The notes beneath the pieces were generated by a model that worked only from the letters and a program-made list of their open reading frames with translations, did no database searches and was not told where the DNA came from. Source: Trissonchulus latispiculum (taxonomy: Eukaryota; Nematoda; Enoplea; Enoplida; Ironidae). From it: a DNA stretch of 64,000 nt. Shown here one piece after another: positions 1 through 10,937 of this stretch; within the stretch, counting starts at the first letter, position 1; each line of letters opens with the position of its first letter. Both the position numbers and the translations under genes were made by a program. The DNA lies in contig JASAND010017584.1 of assembly GCA_030248195.1 (NCBI GenBank), forward strand, positions 1 to 64,000, written 5' to 3'.

Positions 1-19
1 TCCGGCAGGAAAGATCTAA
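1..19 (+). repeat. 5' LTR, first visible fragment
   Basis: The first 18 bases match bases 13-30 of the complete 3' LTR at 8807-9312, then diverge. The rest of the same LTR resumes at 6002. The bases ATCTAA occur at 14-19 and again at 6002-6007 but once in the intact LTR, so they look like a target-site duplication made when a large element split this LTR. The first 12 bases of the LTR lie outside the window. Confidence 0.7.
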
Positions 20-74
20 TGGGTATGTCACATTATAAGTCGCAGGTAGTGCAGAAGGTTTATGAGAAAGTGGT

Positions 75-410
75 TAATTTGTCTAGACATATTTCGAGAC
101 ATTTTTTTATGTTTCGAGACAAACTTTCTAGACAAATGTCAACTTTCGAGACATTTTTTAAATATTTAGAGACATTTTGAAAATATTTCTAGACATTTGC
201 AAAATATTTCGAGACATTTAGAAAATATTTCGAGACATCCAAAAACTTCGAGACAAAAATGTCTCGAAAGTTTAGAAAATGTATCGAAACATAAAAGTCT
301 CGAAAGTTGGCAAATTTCTCGAAAGTTACCTTGAAAGTTCTAAATGTTTCATAAGTCTGAATTTGTCTAAAAAATTTAATAAATCGTCTCGAAATTATTG
401 AGTGTGGACG
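75..410. repeat. Array of TTTCGAGACATTT motifs in both orientations
   Basis: About nine degenerate copies of the core (C/T)(G/T)AGACA with A/T-rich spacers run forward from about 85 to 265. The reverse complement TGTCTCGAAA type follows from about 258 to 400, giving a loose inverted arrangement. It is noncoding and could fold into a long imperfect hairpin. It is probably the terminal region of the surrounding composite element. Confidence 0.6.
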
Positions 411-1579
411 TGTGTTTGAAACTGTTTGGAAAACTACATTTTATCTGTAAAATCTGAATAGAGTAATTTTGCTATGTTTGGGGCAATATGCCCTTCCTCA
501 CAGTAGTCTTTTTACCATGTTTACAATAGGAGATGTGTTAGGTACGAAGATCTATGGGTGGAGGTTTCCAACTTTTATTGGGGAGGACACTCAGCATAAT
601 TGGCTCAACCCTTTAATGCCGGGTGCGCCATATGGCGAATTTCGGCATCTAAATTTTCTGGGCAGGGACCAGTCACCGTTTGACAGTCTGGGCATTTTCT
701 CCTGTTTTCTTCTATACGTCGACCCCATTTGGGAGAATATTTCCACGTCAGCGATAAAGTGAATATGAATAAAGCGATATGAAGTTTTTAAGCTTTCTGC
801 CGAGAATGAAAATTCTGAAAATGTCGTGACCTTGTTAGAGCGCTGCATTCAATCAAATATAGGGCCGTTTACCAGGTTATAGGGGAGGTTCTACACAATA
901 AAATAACCTATAGATCATTCCGCCTCAGAATTGACTCTTGCACCCAGAAATCGATTAGGTAGTAGATTGTCTGCCATAGAAGTTTAGCAAAATTTGTACT
1001 TTTCCGAATTTGAAGGTTTCTACTTTTCCTAGGTGCATCGACGACCCTTAAATGTTTACATTCGAAATGTAGAGCAATTAATTCCCTGTCGATTGGTGGA
1101 AGCCCCATCTCTCTAGCTGATAAATGTGATAAATCTAGCTGATATGATCTCTCTAGTAAAAATGGCAGCCAAAATGTGAAATTAGTCATTTCCAACAGTT
1201 AGTCTTGAGGAAATTCAGGCATTAAAGGATTAAATTGACTCAAAGCCTATACGCTGGCCGACTTCCACGCAGCATGTAAACCAATCAGTTTCTCGCAAGT
1301 ATTCAGGAACTAAATGTACTAAACGTACGGCAACACGAAATTTTGCAACTTCGCATTAAGTTTTATCGCAACATCGCAAGAAATTTAATTTTCAAACCAA
1401 GAAAAACTGTAATAGTACGAATCTCTATGCTTCCAAAAATCACGTGTATCCGTTGGGTAGTTTTTGGGAAATCGATGTTCAACCAAAATACCCACAGTTC
1501 GGCAAAAAACGGATTTTCGGCAAATCTCTGGCTTAAAGCAATAAATTCCGGCTAATAAAAGGTCTCTATAAAATTCGCA

Positions 1580-2045
1580 ATTGGACGCTGTATTTATTTA
1601 TTTATTTATTGCTTTATTTATAGCAAAGTTGTCCTTTCGTTTTGGCAGTAATTTTGAATAAACTGATTTTCAAGAAATGGCATTTTTTAGACCTCCGAAA
1701 TCGTTTCTGATGTATACTGACTTAAACATTTGAAAAGCTCAAAGGTGGAAGCACAAAATGTTTATATCGGTTCCTTGTTTTCAGCCATAACAACTAATCC
1801 GGTGTTTGGAGTTTCTACTGAGAAAATATTTTTGCTACAAATCCGGACTGATCCCAACATGTTAAACACACTATAAGAAATATTATTTGAAAAGTCCCGT
1901 CCATTTTCATAATGAATTGGAGCCTGTTGGGTTTAGCCTGTAAATTTACACAAAGTGATAGCAGCACTTTAAGGAAATGTCGTGTTGATAAATTTAGTTC
2001 ACTCCATTTCAAGTCAAAAACCTCACAAGTAGTGTTTCGCAAAAT
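1580..2045. repeat. Degenerate copy of the repeat also at 37790-38165
   Basis: Stretches such as GGCAGTAATTTTGA (about 1644) and the block ending in TTTACACAAAGTGATAGCAG (about 1945) align with 37810-37825 and about 38136-38155 in intron 4 of the host gene, with many substitutions. The two share order and spacing over roughly 400 bp, so this is an old dispersed noncoding repeat. The stretches around it (420-1580 and 2045-2800) contain nothing I can assign. Confidence 0.5.
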
Positions 2046-2800
2046 AGAATAAAAGAGTTTTGATCCAGTTTACAATTTAGTTAAGCTTGAATACCTAAAA
2101 TTAGCAATATTTCGCAGCTACATTTGGGTCAGTTCTTTTGTGTATCAAGTACGTTACGAGCTTAAAACTTTCACACTTTGTTCCTTTTATTCTCATGATT
2201 GGTCAAGACTTGAGGCAATGCTGGGGTTGCACATTTGATTAGTTCGAAAACACTTATACGGGCCCTACGTGACGTTTGCATTCAAAACATTGCTATAAGG
2301 TTTTGAAGAAGGATACAAGGCTGTGGCAGTTGTCCATTCTATGTGTACTAATTTTACTTGTGAAAGCAGTTCTTTTGTTTACTACTGATGTAACCTTTGG
2401 CCTCTGTCCAAAATATCTGAAACGATGGCATCAGCTATAAATATCTCTGTGTAGGTCTACCTTAACCCTTGTTATGTCTATTACCTACTACTTCTTTTTG
2501 AAGACAATTAAACAGCTGTGACATTAGTCTTGTCGTCAGTAGCACACAGGTCAGAAGTCAGAAAGAACAGTGGACTGGAGTAATAAACCTGAGTAATGAC
2601 TGACAACAATGAATGAAATTTGAAGTCCAAACTATAAGAATATTGCAATAAACTGCAGCTTCAAACTCGTTATCTCAAATAAAAGAGTTCGTTCACTTCA
2701 CTTCACTTTTAGAATAAATTAGTCAAAATAAGTAGATAAACTGACCGCTTATCTTAATGCTAGATTTAAAAGAATAAACTAACGTTGAGTGAGAAAATAG

Positions 2801-3366
2801 GATCTTTTGCGCTTTCTCCCCAGCCCTAACTTTTGATTTTTTCGACCAATAACTTTGAAATTTGGTGTGGGTGCACACTGGAGGCTGGTGAATTCAAAAA
2901 TTAAGAAATTTTAAAATTTTAAAAATTTTAAAATAATTTTAAATCTTTGTTTGGTAAGGGGGGACCAAGGGGTACCAAAAAATTTTTTGAAAAACATTTT
3001 GCTGAAAACATGCATACAGAGGTTTTCTGGGGCGCTGAGCACGAATCTGAAATCCGTTTTTCGATTCAGCTTTTCGTTAACTCAGAATATATAAGCTAAA
3101 GTTGTAAGCTTAACATGTAAGCTTATTGTGCTCAGCGCCCCAGAAAACCCCTGTATGCATGTTTTCAGCAAAATTTTTTTCAAAAAAGTTTTTGGTACCC
3201 AGGACCTTACCAAACAAAAATTTAAAATTTTTAAAAAAATTTTAAAATTTTAAAATTTTTGAATTTTTGAATTTACTAGCCTCCAATATGCACCCACACC
3301 AAATGTCAAAGTTATTGGTCAAAAAAATCAAAAGTTAGGGCTGGGGGGGGGGAAGCGCAAGAGATC
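2801..3366. mobile_element. 0.57-kb palindromic (foldback) element
   Basis: The two halves are reverse complements: GATCTTTTGCGCTT... at 2801 mirrors ...AAGCGCAAGAGATC at 3366. The mirrored blocks include CAGCCCTAACTTTTGATTTT, GGTACC with flanking A/T, the motif GCATACAG, and GGGGCGCTGAGC. Arms are about 240 bp around a short unpaired centre near 3080. No ORF. This is a foldback/MITE structure; no target duplication is evident beyond the palindrome. Confidence 0.75.
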
Positions 3367-3797
3367 AAGAAAATATTGGATATACTCATCCAAAAAATAA
3401 AATTTCGTCAATCACGACCTACGGCTTACTGAAACTAGGTAATGCACCACAATTGGAGTTATACCTCTTTCAAATACGATGGCTCTATCAAATAATCTCT
3501 TTTGGGATCTCTGTGAGATCTGTTTAGGGTTTTATAAAATTGGCCTTTGTAATAGCTAAAATATGCGCAAACCGTATATTGTGCATGGTTGTTTCAATAT
3601 CTACTTCGGCAAGCCAGAAAGTAGCGATCGGAGGAACTAAAACTGTTAAATGAAAACCTATCCGCTTATATATAAAAGACTGAATCGCTGGAAACAGTAT
3701 ATCGCATTTGCGCAAAGCAGTAGTCTATACAACCCGGCATTGGTATCATTTTGTGCAAAATTGTACAGTCTTAAATATTTATGGGACCAGTCTCAAG

Positions 3798-4100
3798 TAG
3801 TGTTTGAGGCCGGTCGACATAAGCCAGCCGATGGCCGGTCGCCGGCCGACGACTTTTGCTCGCCGGCCGGCCGCCGGCTGGGATACAAATCACCAATCAG
3901 AAATTTACAAAATAGAGCAACTAAGCTTAAAATGGACTCCAAGTCTAGTTTTGCTAATTTTTTATGCTATGCTGTGCTATTTTACTAAGATAACATCCGA
4001 AAATAAATATCTTTAGCAGTTATAGTAACTGCACTGCAAACTGCTCTAGGCCGGTAGCCGGCCGGCCGATGGGTGAAACCCCGGCCGGCCTCAAACACTA
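3798..4100. mobile_element. GC-rich TIR element (CCGG/GGCC core)
   Basis: The left end TAGTGTTTGAGGCCGG (3798-3813) is exactly inverted at the right end CCGGCCTCAAACACTA (4085-4100). Subterminal regions are dense in CCGG and GGCC and can self-pair; the centre is A/T-rich. It is short and noncoding, hence a MITE. Superfamily is not determinable; a clean target duplication was not found. Confidence 0.65.
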
Positions 4101-4500
4101 GTCCCAAGCTGTTATGTGAAGACGGAAAGCAGATTAGTCATTACAAGTCTTTTACAGATTGAATAAAATTCAGGTCAATTTTTTAATTTTTATTTTTAAT
4201 ATTTCCTGCAATAGAACGAATTTGGATTGTTTTTGATGAGTGAACCATGAAAACGACAATCATACTGACTGCTAGTTTTGAAATGAATGCAGGAAAGTTA
4301 AGGCCTGTAAACAACGAAACTACAAATTCCTCAAACTAAAACAGACTATTTCAGAAACTATATATATATATATACATATATATTTCTACTTCATTTAAAA
4401 ATGAAACGAAAAATTTGTGAAGTTTTCAGCTCATCCTTAACTCAAAGACAACAAGCAAGATTTTGAGCAAAAGGTCAAGTTCCCATTGTTGGTCCAATTC

Positions 4501-5354
4501 GCTTACTCCTACTTACGCCTATCCTACTTACGCCTAATTCTTTCTGTCAAAACTCACATTCCTACTTACGCCTAAAGAATGTTTACGCAAAACTCGGATT
4601 CCTACTTACGCCTAAAATCTACAGTATCCTCTTCTGACTTTGTTGTGGAAGTTGTTCAATTTTTCTTTAAGGGGGGTCCACCTGATGTGAACTAAATAGC
4701 AAATTTGCGGCTCTATTTTATTTATTAGAAAAAACTTTTCAACTTTCCCTGCAAATGAAAACTAACTAAACCATTTAAAATATTCCAGCACATCTGATAA
4801 ATTTTAAGTAAAGACATTTTTGTTTCCCCAAAAGTTCTTCTTGTCGGAGGACAACTGAATTTAGACTATTGACTTACAATGATTTAACTTATACGTTGTC
4901 CGAAATCAGGAGGGTACTTGGAATTTGGTTCTCCTCACTAAGTTTTATAACCTCTAATAATATAATAAAAACATACATGAATAGATGCTCAACTGTATGT
5001 GTGTATTTGTAATTTCTTCAGTTTAAAGTTAAATTAAAAACACAGCTGCTGCAGCACTATTTGTCGAAATGTTACACCGAATTTAAATGAAGATGTTTAT
5101 ACAGATTATTATTTCTACATATTAATTGGACTGTAACACTGGACAAAGTGATAAGGGAAAATATGTAAGTGGATTACGGTAGAGATTTCGTTTTAGGTGT
5201 AAGTAGGAATGAGAGTTTTGCAAGGAAATATTTTAGGCGTAAGTAGGAATTTCAGTTTTGAGCATTAGGCGTAAGTAGGATTTTGAGTTTTGTTATCTCT
5301 AGGCGGAAACATCAAACGTTAGGCGTAAGTAGGATAGGTGTAAGTAGGATACAC
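4501..5354. mobile_element. MULE-like MITE with 10-bp target duplication
   Basis: The direct repeat GGTCCAATTC flanks this segment at 4491-4500 and 5355-5364. The ends are inverted (GCTTACTCCTACTTACGCCT against the reverse complement of the right end). Each terminal region is built from repeats of CCTACTTACGCCTA: four forward copies at about 4508, 4524, 4561 and 4601, and five reverse copies at about 5195, 5234, 5266, 5321 and 5336, some with GTG for GCG. A 9-10 bp duplication and long repetitive TIRs are typical of Mutator-like elements. No transposase ORF, so it is non-autonomous. Confidence 0.8.
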
Positions 5355-5539
5355 GGTCCAATTCCAAGTACTAATGTAAAGCTGCTGCACAGCTTATTGT
5401 TTTATGACGGAGATCTTGTTTGTGTACTACAAAAACATAAGTTCAAAACATTGACGAATCCGAAGAACCACTAGCTTGAGCCTCACGCATTTATCAAGCA
5501 AACCTCGTGCGAGAGGCCTGCTGCGCTGTGGAGCAGCTA

Positions 5540-5900
5540 GAAAACCCTCGAAACATTATTAGGGCTAGTACTTGGTCAAAAGCTATGGAGAAGGCCATGG
5601 GCCGACTACTTTATTAGATCAAAAATGGTGCACGGTCACCTGGCGGATTTTTGCAAAATTGTAAACTTTGCATTAACTTGTACTTTAGCTGCTTCAACAG
5701 CCAAAATTTGGGTTAGAACACTTCCGATTTGGGCCTTTTTCCTCAACATTCCCTTACTCTCGCTGTGTAGTTTAACGTTACATACTCGTTAATCAGACAG
5801 CTTTAACACACCTGCGGCATCCGTGCAGGTTGCTGAAGAATTTTTGGATTTCATTGGCTGCATTTGCCATTTCAGATGACGCCTTATAAGTTAACGCTAA
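5540..5900. repeat. Diverged fragment related to the TTAA element at 34938-36682
   Basis: TTATTAGATCAAAAATGGTG followed by CACGGTCACCT at 5610-5641 aligns with 36307-36339, with the same downstream order (TTTTTGCAAAAT, AAACTTTG). The match fades after about 5730. No ORF or complete terminus was seen. The rest, up to 6001, is unassigned. Confidence 0.4.
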
Positions 5901-6001
5901 GCCTCAAATCCCAAACCTGAACCCCCTTTAGTACTTCAGCATTTGGCAGTTCACGGACGTCTGCGATGACTGAATCTGTAAACCACAAATTATTTATGTA
6001 T

Positions 6002-6482
6002 ATCTAAATTAGTCAAGAGATGCTAAGCCTAAGCAAGTTTAGATGTAAATTCAAACAAATGGTCAATGTTCCTCGTTTCTCCTGACTAGATTCGTAGGTC
6101 AGTTAATAGCTAATATTCACGATTCGTTAGGTTCGGGGAATTCGCGTAACTTTGGGTTAGGTTATTCAATTGGGTAAGGCCGTTCCGTATAAGTTGGAGG
6201 ATCTGGTGTGAGTTGTGTTAAGTTTCAGTGCTTGCTATTTGGGTAAAATACTTTCTGTGCTTGGTCATTTTGAGTGTTGTATTTTCCTACTTTGCTATCT
6301 CATTGAGAGTGCCTAAAATTAATAAATCGTTGTAATCGTTTTTCTTGAGTTCCAGTTGGTCAGGTTCGTCTATTCTCTCCGATATCGCACACCACCGGTA
6401 TTCACCTGTAGTCTAGTCTTATCCGAGTAGTCAAAAGTCAGGCAACAGCATTTTACTAAGTTCTGTATAGTCAAACTTCACA
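6002..6482 (+). repeat. 5' LTR, main fragment
   Basis: Matches 8834-9312 of the 3' LTR with one visible mismatch. It includes the presumed promoter and poly(A) region (TTAATAAATCG at about 6329). Its first 30 or so bases were separated by the upstream insertion, so transcription from this LTR is probably disturbed. Confidence 0.9.
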
Positions 6483-6484
6483 TG

Positions 6485-6502
6485 TGGCGACCGTGTCATG
6501 TG
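6485..6502 (+). other. Primer-binding-site candidate
   Basis: Two bases after the LTR end (CA at 6481-6482) comes TGGCGACCGTGTCATGTG. It starts with the expected TGG, complementary to a tRNA CCA end, and sits at the right place for minus-strand priming. I do not assign the tRNA species. Confidence 0.6.
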
Positions 6503-6610
6503 GTAGATGTCGGAGAGGTGTGACGATCTTGACCTGAAATTTCAGTCAAAATTAAAACGTAAATTTTAAATTATTCCTAAATTTTTGGTTTTTTCCGAAT
6601 TTGAATACGA

Positions 6611-8168
6611 ATGATGATGTGGGGGCATCCCCCTCCTAAGTTACTCCCGGGGGCAAATTTTCAGAAGCCCGGTCATGCTCAAATGCCGAATAAAATTTGT
6701 GGTATTCCAGCGACAGGGAAAAGGCAGCAAGGGCAGAGGGGAGGGTGCTCCCCCACAATCCAGAACCACCAACTCGGACCTCAACAACCCAGCCTCCCCC
6801 AAATTCAGAATCCATCCCACCAAATCCCTGGTTCAAAATTTTCGGGGAGAAATTTTGTGGGTCATGGTCAAGATCATGCCTGCTTTTTAAATATGCCATG
6901 TGAGGATTCGCGGGTTCAGAATTTCCCCGTGGGTGATTCTGTTTTTAATGAAACTGAAATTTGGGGGAAGGCCGCTGCGGCATCCCGCGACCTCAAAACT
7001 GTTGATGCTTCCGTGGGACACCTCCGCCGACTAGAAAACATTGCAAATTATTATGAAGACTTGGATGATACCAAGGCCGGCTGTTTCATTGGAAATCGTT
7101 TGGGAAATCGGGGGGCGTCTATGTCAAATTTGGGCCCACTACCCGTTTCAACCCCTGCTGTGTCTCAACCAGGTCCTGCTCTTGTGGCCGGTCAATCTTG
7201 TTCGCAGGTGTTGAATAGTTTTGCGGCCCCGTATAGCCCTGCCTCACAGTGTATTTACGGAATTGGAGCGGCAACAGTCCCTGCATCAGCGTCAAACTTC
7301 TGAGATCCAAAATCGAAATGTAACACCGCGACCTGACATTTTGACCGCTCATGCATAAAAGTTGGATAATAATTTTTCTCCATCTGGACGCGCAGTGCCT
7401 TACTCGCAGCTTTTGTCTCATCGAAATGTTCCGTCACGAAGGCTGCACGGCTCTGAGGCTGCAGAAACTGGCTATCTTGAACCCAATCTTCATTCTGATC
7501 CGAAGCAGCAGTATACGTACTATCGTTCGTTCGGATACGATGTAGGCTACCATAGTGCGCAGCTATATCGTACGTACATGGCTATTTTGCAAGATATACC
7601 ACGTTTCGAACCAAATTCGCAATATTTTGATGACTGGCTCCCGCAATTTGTATCAGCTGCTACTGTTCAAGGAATCCCTCAAAACCAGTGGGCTCACCTC
7701 ATTTTTGGCAAACTGTCTGGGAAGGCTCTGACCTATGCCTCCAAAATTGGTCCAGGTATTGTGGATTCACTAGACAATTTTATACATCTGATGTCTACTC
7801 AATTCTCAAAACTCCAATTGTCAGTTTGTGAAAAATTCCGCCGTTTCGTTCAGAGAGTTCAGCAGCCTGGAGAGTCCGTGCGCCAGTATGTGTCGGAGCT
7901 ACAGTTTCAAGCTCTGGAGATTTGGCCATCTGAGGCAGATCGAGAAAGGCACTGCGTGCAGCAACTATTTAATGGGATCCGGTCAGAGTATGCCTTCGCT
8001 TTGGCTTCAAATTTTGGTAAAGGTGAACCGACTCTAGGAGAAATCCTACGCATATTAGATAAATTAGAATCTCGCAATTCTAAACTTGATTTTTCTGATT
8101 TTTCAGCCTGTGTTGCTCAGATTTCTCAAGTGGGACTCCAAACTTCTCCAAAAGAGGGGGTGGCGTAG
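6611..8168 (+). pseudogene. Retrotransposon gag, frameshifted
   Basis: Two open segments in different frames make one gag-like region. 6611-7303 is Pro/Gln/Asn-rich and unrecognised. The second frame is open upstream from about 7260 but carries a TAA at 7356-7358, then runs to the stop at 8168. Its middle (about 7570-8070) has Retrotrans_gag features: FDDWLPQFVSAA, WAHLIFGKLSGKA, FRRFVQRVQQPGESVRQYV and an LDKLESRNSK end. No CCHC zinc knuckle follows. The frame change near 7260 and the stop suggest decay, although the domain frame itself is intact. Role by family: capsid protein that packages element RNA. Confidence 0.75.
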
Positions 8169-8790
8169 TGGGGTAGTTTCGCAACGGATTTTTTCTTTGC
8201 ATTAATTTGACATTATTTCCTTGTTGTTCATTACAGTTGGCGGCTATTGCTGTGCTTAATTGCTTTGTTGGCATTTTGTTCTGTAATAGCTTCTTGTGAT
8301 AGTTATTTTCAGTAGTGGCTTTCACGATTTTCGCGTTTCGTTTCCGGTCACTGCTGGCCTTGCAACCCCTCGTGTTCTCAGCGGCTTTGGACGGATTTTT
8401 TGTATCATTCGTATTGCGTAGTTTGTCCTTTTTATAGATAGTAACTGTTGTAGTACGTTGTAGCCAATAATTGTACTTTGATATTATGCACGAAATTTTT
8501 TGTTATCGTTTATGTAGCTGTTTTGTTATAGTAGGTAATACTTATATGACGTTAGATGTGAGTACGTATATGGTAGTAATATTAATGTGTGTAGGTACTA
8601 ATACGTAATGTGGAAAATGTCTCGATTAAGTTACAAGTAGTTTTATCATCGGCCGAGCTATATGTGTAATTTTATTTTTACGTAAATTGTAACAAACTTT
8701 TTGTCTGTACTAGTACGTAGTATAGCTGTGGGTAATCCCATTTTATCTGTTTTCGTAACCGTGTGAACCCGGCCGAGGCCGCCCGGGGCC

Positions 8791-8801
8791 AAAAGAGGGG
8801 G
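8791..8801 (+). other. Polypurine tract
   Basis: AAAAGAGGGGG lies just upstream of the 3' LTR start at 8807, the expected position for the plus-strand primer. An almost identical purine run, AAAAGAGGGGG, also ends the gag frame near 8150, so the 3' domain may contain a small duplication. Confidence 0.75.
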
Positions 8802-8806
8802 TATTA

Positions 8807-9312
8807 TGTGAAGTTAGCTCCGGCAGGAAAGATCTAAATTAGTCAAGAGATGCTAAGCCTAAGCAAGTTTAGATGTAAATTCAAACAAATGGTCAATGTT
8901 CCTCGTTTCTCCTGACTAGATTCGTAGGTCAGTTAATAGCTAATATTCACGATTCGTTAGGTTCGGGGAATTCGCGTAACTTTGGGTTAGGTTATTCAAT
9001 TGGGTAAGGCCGTTCCGTATAAGTTGGAGGATCTGGTGTGAGTTGTGTTAAGTTTCAGTGCTTGCTATTTGGGTAAAATACTTTCTGTGCTTGGTCATTT
9101 TGAGTGTTGTATTTTCCTACTTTGCTATCTCATTGAGAGTGCCTAAAATTAATAAATCGTTGTAATCGTTTTTCTTGAGTTCCAGTTGGTCAGGTTCGTC
9201 TATTCTCTCCGATATCGCACACTACCGGTATTCACCTGTAGTCTAGTCTTATCCGAGTAGTCAAAAGTCAGGCAACAGCATTTTACTAAGTTCTGTATAG
9301 TCAAACTTCACA
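8807..9312 (+). repeat. 3' LTR, complete
   Basis: 506 bp, TG...CA, with inverted ends TGTGAAGTT/AACTTCACA. It supplies the intact reference that shows where the 5' LTR was split. The following bases are TGTATTAATT; the matching target duplication would lie upstream of the window. Confidence 0.92.
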
Positions 9313-10399
9313 TGTATTAATTAAAGATTACGAAACTGAGGAAGCCATTCCTCTAAAAGACAACTTAATAATTAAATGATTAAAAGTAATATCGACTCAT
9401 GGTTTTAGGATTAGTTTAAAATGACCTATACGATTTTAGTACCTAGTAATTTTGAAACCGACCTAAAGCTGAAACAAAACATGATATAAAACTGTTAATT
9501 TTTAAACTGAGCGATGCCTTTTTGAAAGCCATGGCCGGCAACTCCTAGTTGCCGGCTGTGGGGAGAATAATTCTGCTAACTAACTTATTAATTTCAGAGC
9601 CGTAATTAAGGGGCTCTCTAACTCAGAATTCAGAGGTTGGGTCCCACTCAAAAATCCCGTGCATACTATGAAAAATAACCCCAAAGTGACAAATGAAAAT
9701 AGAAAAGGAAACGAGAACATTTTGTTGTGAAAAGAACAAATTCTGTGGCTGGGTTGAAAAGGCGGATCGGACAAAAGAAAAGCGAAATGAGCACATTATT
9801 GTCCTCATTTTAGAAATAAAAAAATAATAGCAAACTAAAGATTCAAAGAATATTAAATCGGCTCGGAAGCCCGACATGCTATGGAACAAAAACACGGCCA
9901 AACAGGCCGACATGCTAGATAAATAAAATTTGGGCCAAAAGGCCAAAAAATGTTGGAAGGTTGGGGCTCGAGCGCCCAAAAAGCGTATAAAAAAGGTGGC
10001 ACAAAGGCCTAAAAAATTCACATAAATTTGGCCCGAAGGCCTTTTCTCTGGATGGTGACAAAATTTGGCCAATAGGATTTGGCCGGGCATAAAAAACCCA
10101 AAACGGCCTCAAAAATTGTAGTGTTGCGCATTAGCTTAAATCCTCCTTTTCTGGCCAGTGCGGGCCAGAAAAGGGTCCTTAGGTGCGACCTATGGGGGGC
10201 ATGTATTGCTATTTTCCCGTGACACACCAGTGTCACGAGAAGCAATACATGCAGGGATAGGGGACTTCTGCACGACCGCACTGGGCCGACTCTCAGCGAA
10301 CACTAATTGAAATTCTGGAAATTTGGAGCGAGCGACAGCTCGCTGACAGCTCGGCGACGTTTGGTAATTAGCGCGGTTCCTTTAATTTTAGAGGAGAGC
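9313..10399. other. No gene seen; cluster of GGCC mini-hairpins
   Basis: No convincing coding region. From about 9895 to 10180 there is a run of short inverted GGCC words at roughly 20-60 bp spacing (GGCCAAACAGGCC, GGGCCAAAAGGCC, GGCCCGAAGGCC, CTGGCCAGTGCGGGCCAG). At 10200-10252 a strong imperfect hairpin occurs: GCATGTATTGCT pairs with AGCAATACATGC, and inside it CGTGACAC pairs with GTGTCACG across ACCA. Confidence 0.55.
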
Positions 10400-10432
10400 T
10401 TCTAGAAGTTTCTAGAATCTTCTAGAAGCTTC
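10400..10432. promoter_or_regulatory. Heat-shock-element-like array (seven pentamers)
   Basis: TTC and GAA alternate seven times with exact 2-bp spacing: TTC 10400, GAA 10405, TTC 10410, GAA 10415, TTC 10420, GAA 10425, TTC 10430. This is the binding pattern of heat shock factor (inverted nGAAn units). A shorter version with four units (GAA 12184, TTC 12189, GAA 12194, TTC 12199) sits at the start of the second duplication copy. Binding is inferred. The pattern could also arise from tandem TTCTAGAA units. Confidence 0.45.
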
Positions 10433-10937
10433 CTATCTTTTACACATCCAGCTCCAGGCTCTTTTTGGCCTTTGGGGGCTCAGATTAATGATAATGGCGA
10501 AATATTGCCCCCAACTGACCAACTTTTTGATAAATTTCGAACGATAAATAACGAAACTTGGGCGAATTTTATAAAATTTTGGGTTTACACGTAAACGTAA
10601 CCAAAGGGACAAGCGATTAAAATGTGATCTTAATTTGCCCAAAAATTGACAGAAAATTGCGAAATTTTGGCCATTACATACATACAACAGCCTATACAAA
10701 ACACTTAAGATTCCGATAGGTTAAGTTGAGCGAGAAAATTACTTTATTGCAGTTAATAATGGTTTATTATTCCCTTGTTTTCGGCCCCTCACTTTTAAAT
10801 TTAATTTGAACTTTTGGCCGAAAACAAAGGACGCTGGCCATTAGTCTTAGCAACAATTGCTTCTTATTGCTGGAAACTCCTTGTCCTGTTGTTGTTGTTT
10901 GGTAGGCGGTCGTTGTAGGTTTCCCATAAACGGCGGA

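Larger units (their letters stand above)
20..6001. mobile_element. About 6-kb composite insertion splitting the 5' LTR
   Basis: Everything between the two LTR pieces is extra DNA bounded by the direct repeat ATCTAA. Its ends (TGGGTATGTC... and ...TTATGTAT) show no convincing inverted repeat, no TG...CA pair and no Helitron ends, so the superfamily is unknown. No coding region was recognised; the ORFs in it are short and look random. It carries several separate repeats (75-410, 1580-2045, 2801-3366, 3798-4100, 4501-5354, 5540-5900), so it is a composite. It may be one old element bearing nested younger ones, or several insertions in succession. Confidence 0.5.
6002..9312 (+). mobile_element. 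Gag-only LTR retrotransposon (non-autonomous)
   Basis: Two direct LTRs (6002-6482, 5' part displaced to 1-19, and 8807-9312) enclose only about 2.3 kb with a gag-like frame and no protease, RT, RNase H or integrase. The complete LTR is 506 bp, starts TGTGAAGTT, ends AACTTCACA (perfect 9-bp inverted ends), and contains AATAAA near 9150. Over the shared length I saw a single substitution between the LTRs (C at about 6387, T at about 9207), so the insertion is young. A gag-only element would need pol from a relative elsewhere. LTR plus Gag alone cannot separate Ty3 from other clades. Confidence 0.9.

Noticed and set aside
75..410. CRISPR-like array
   Set aside because: Repeat words are short, degenerate and in both orientations with A/T spacers; the genome is eukaryotic.
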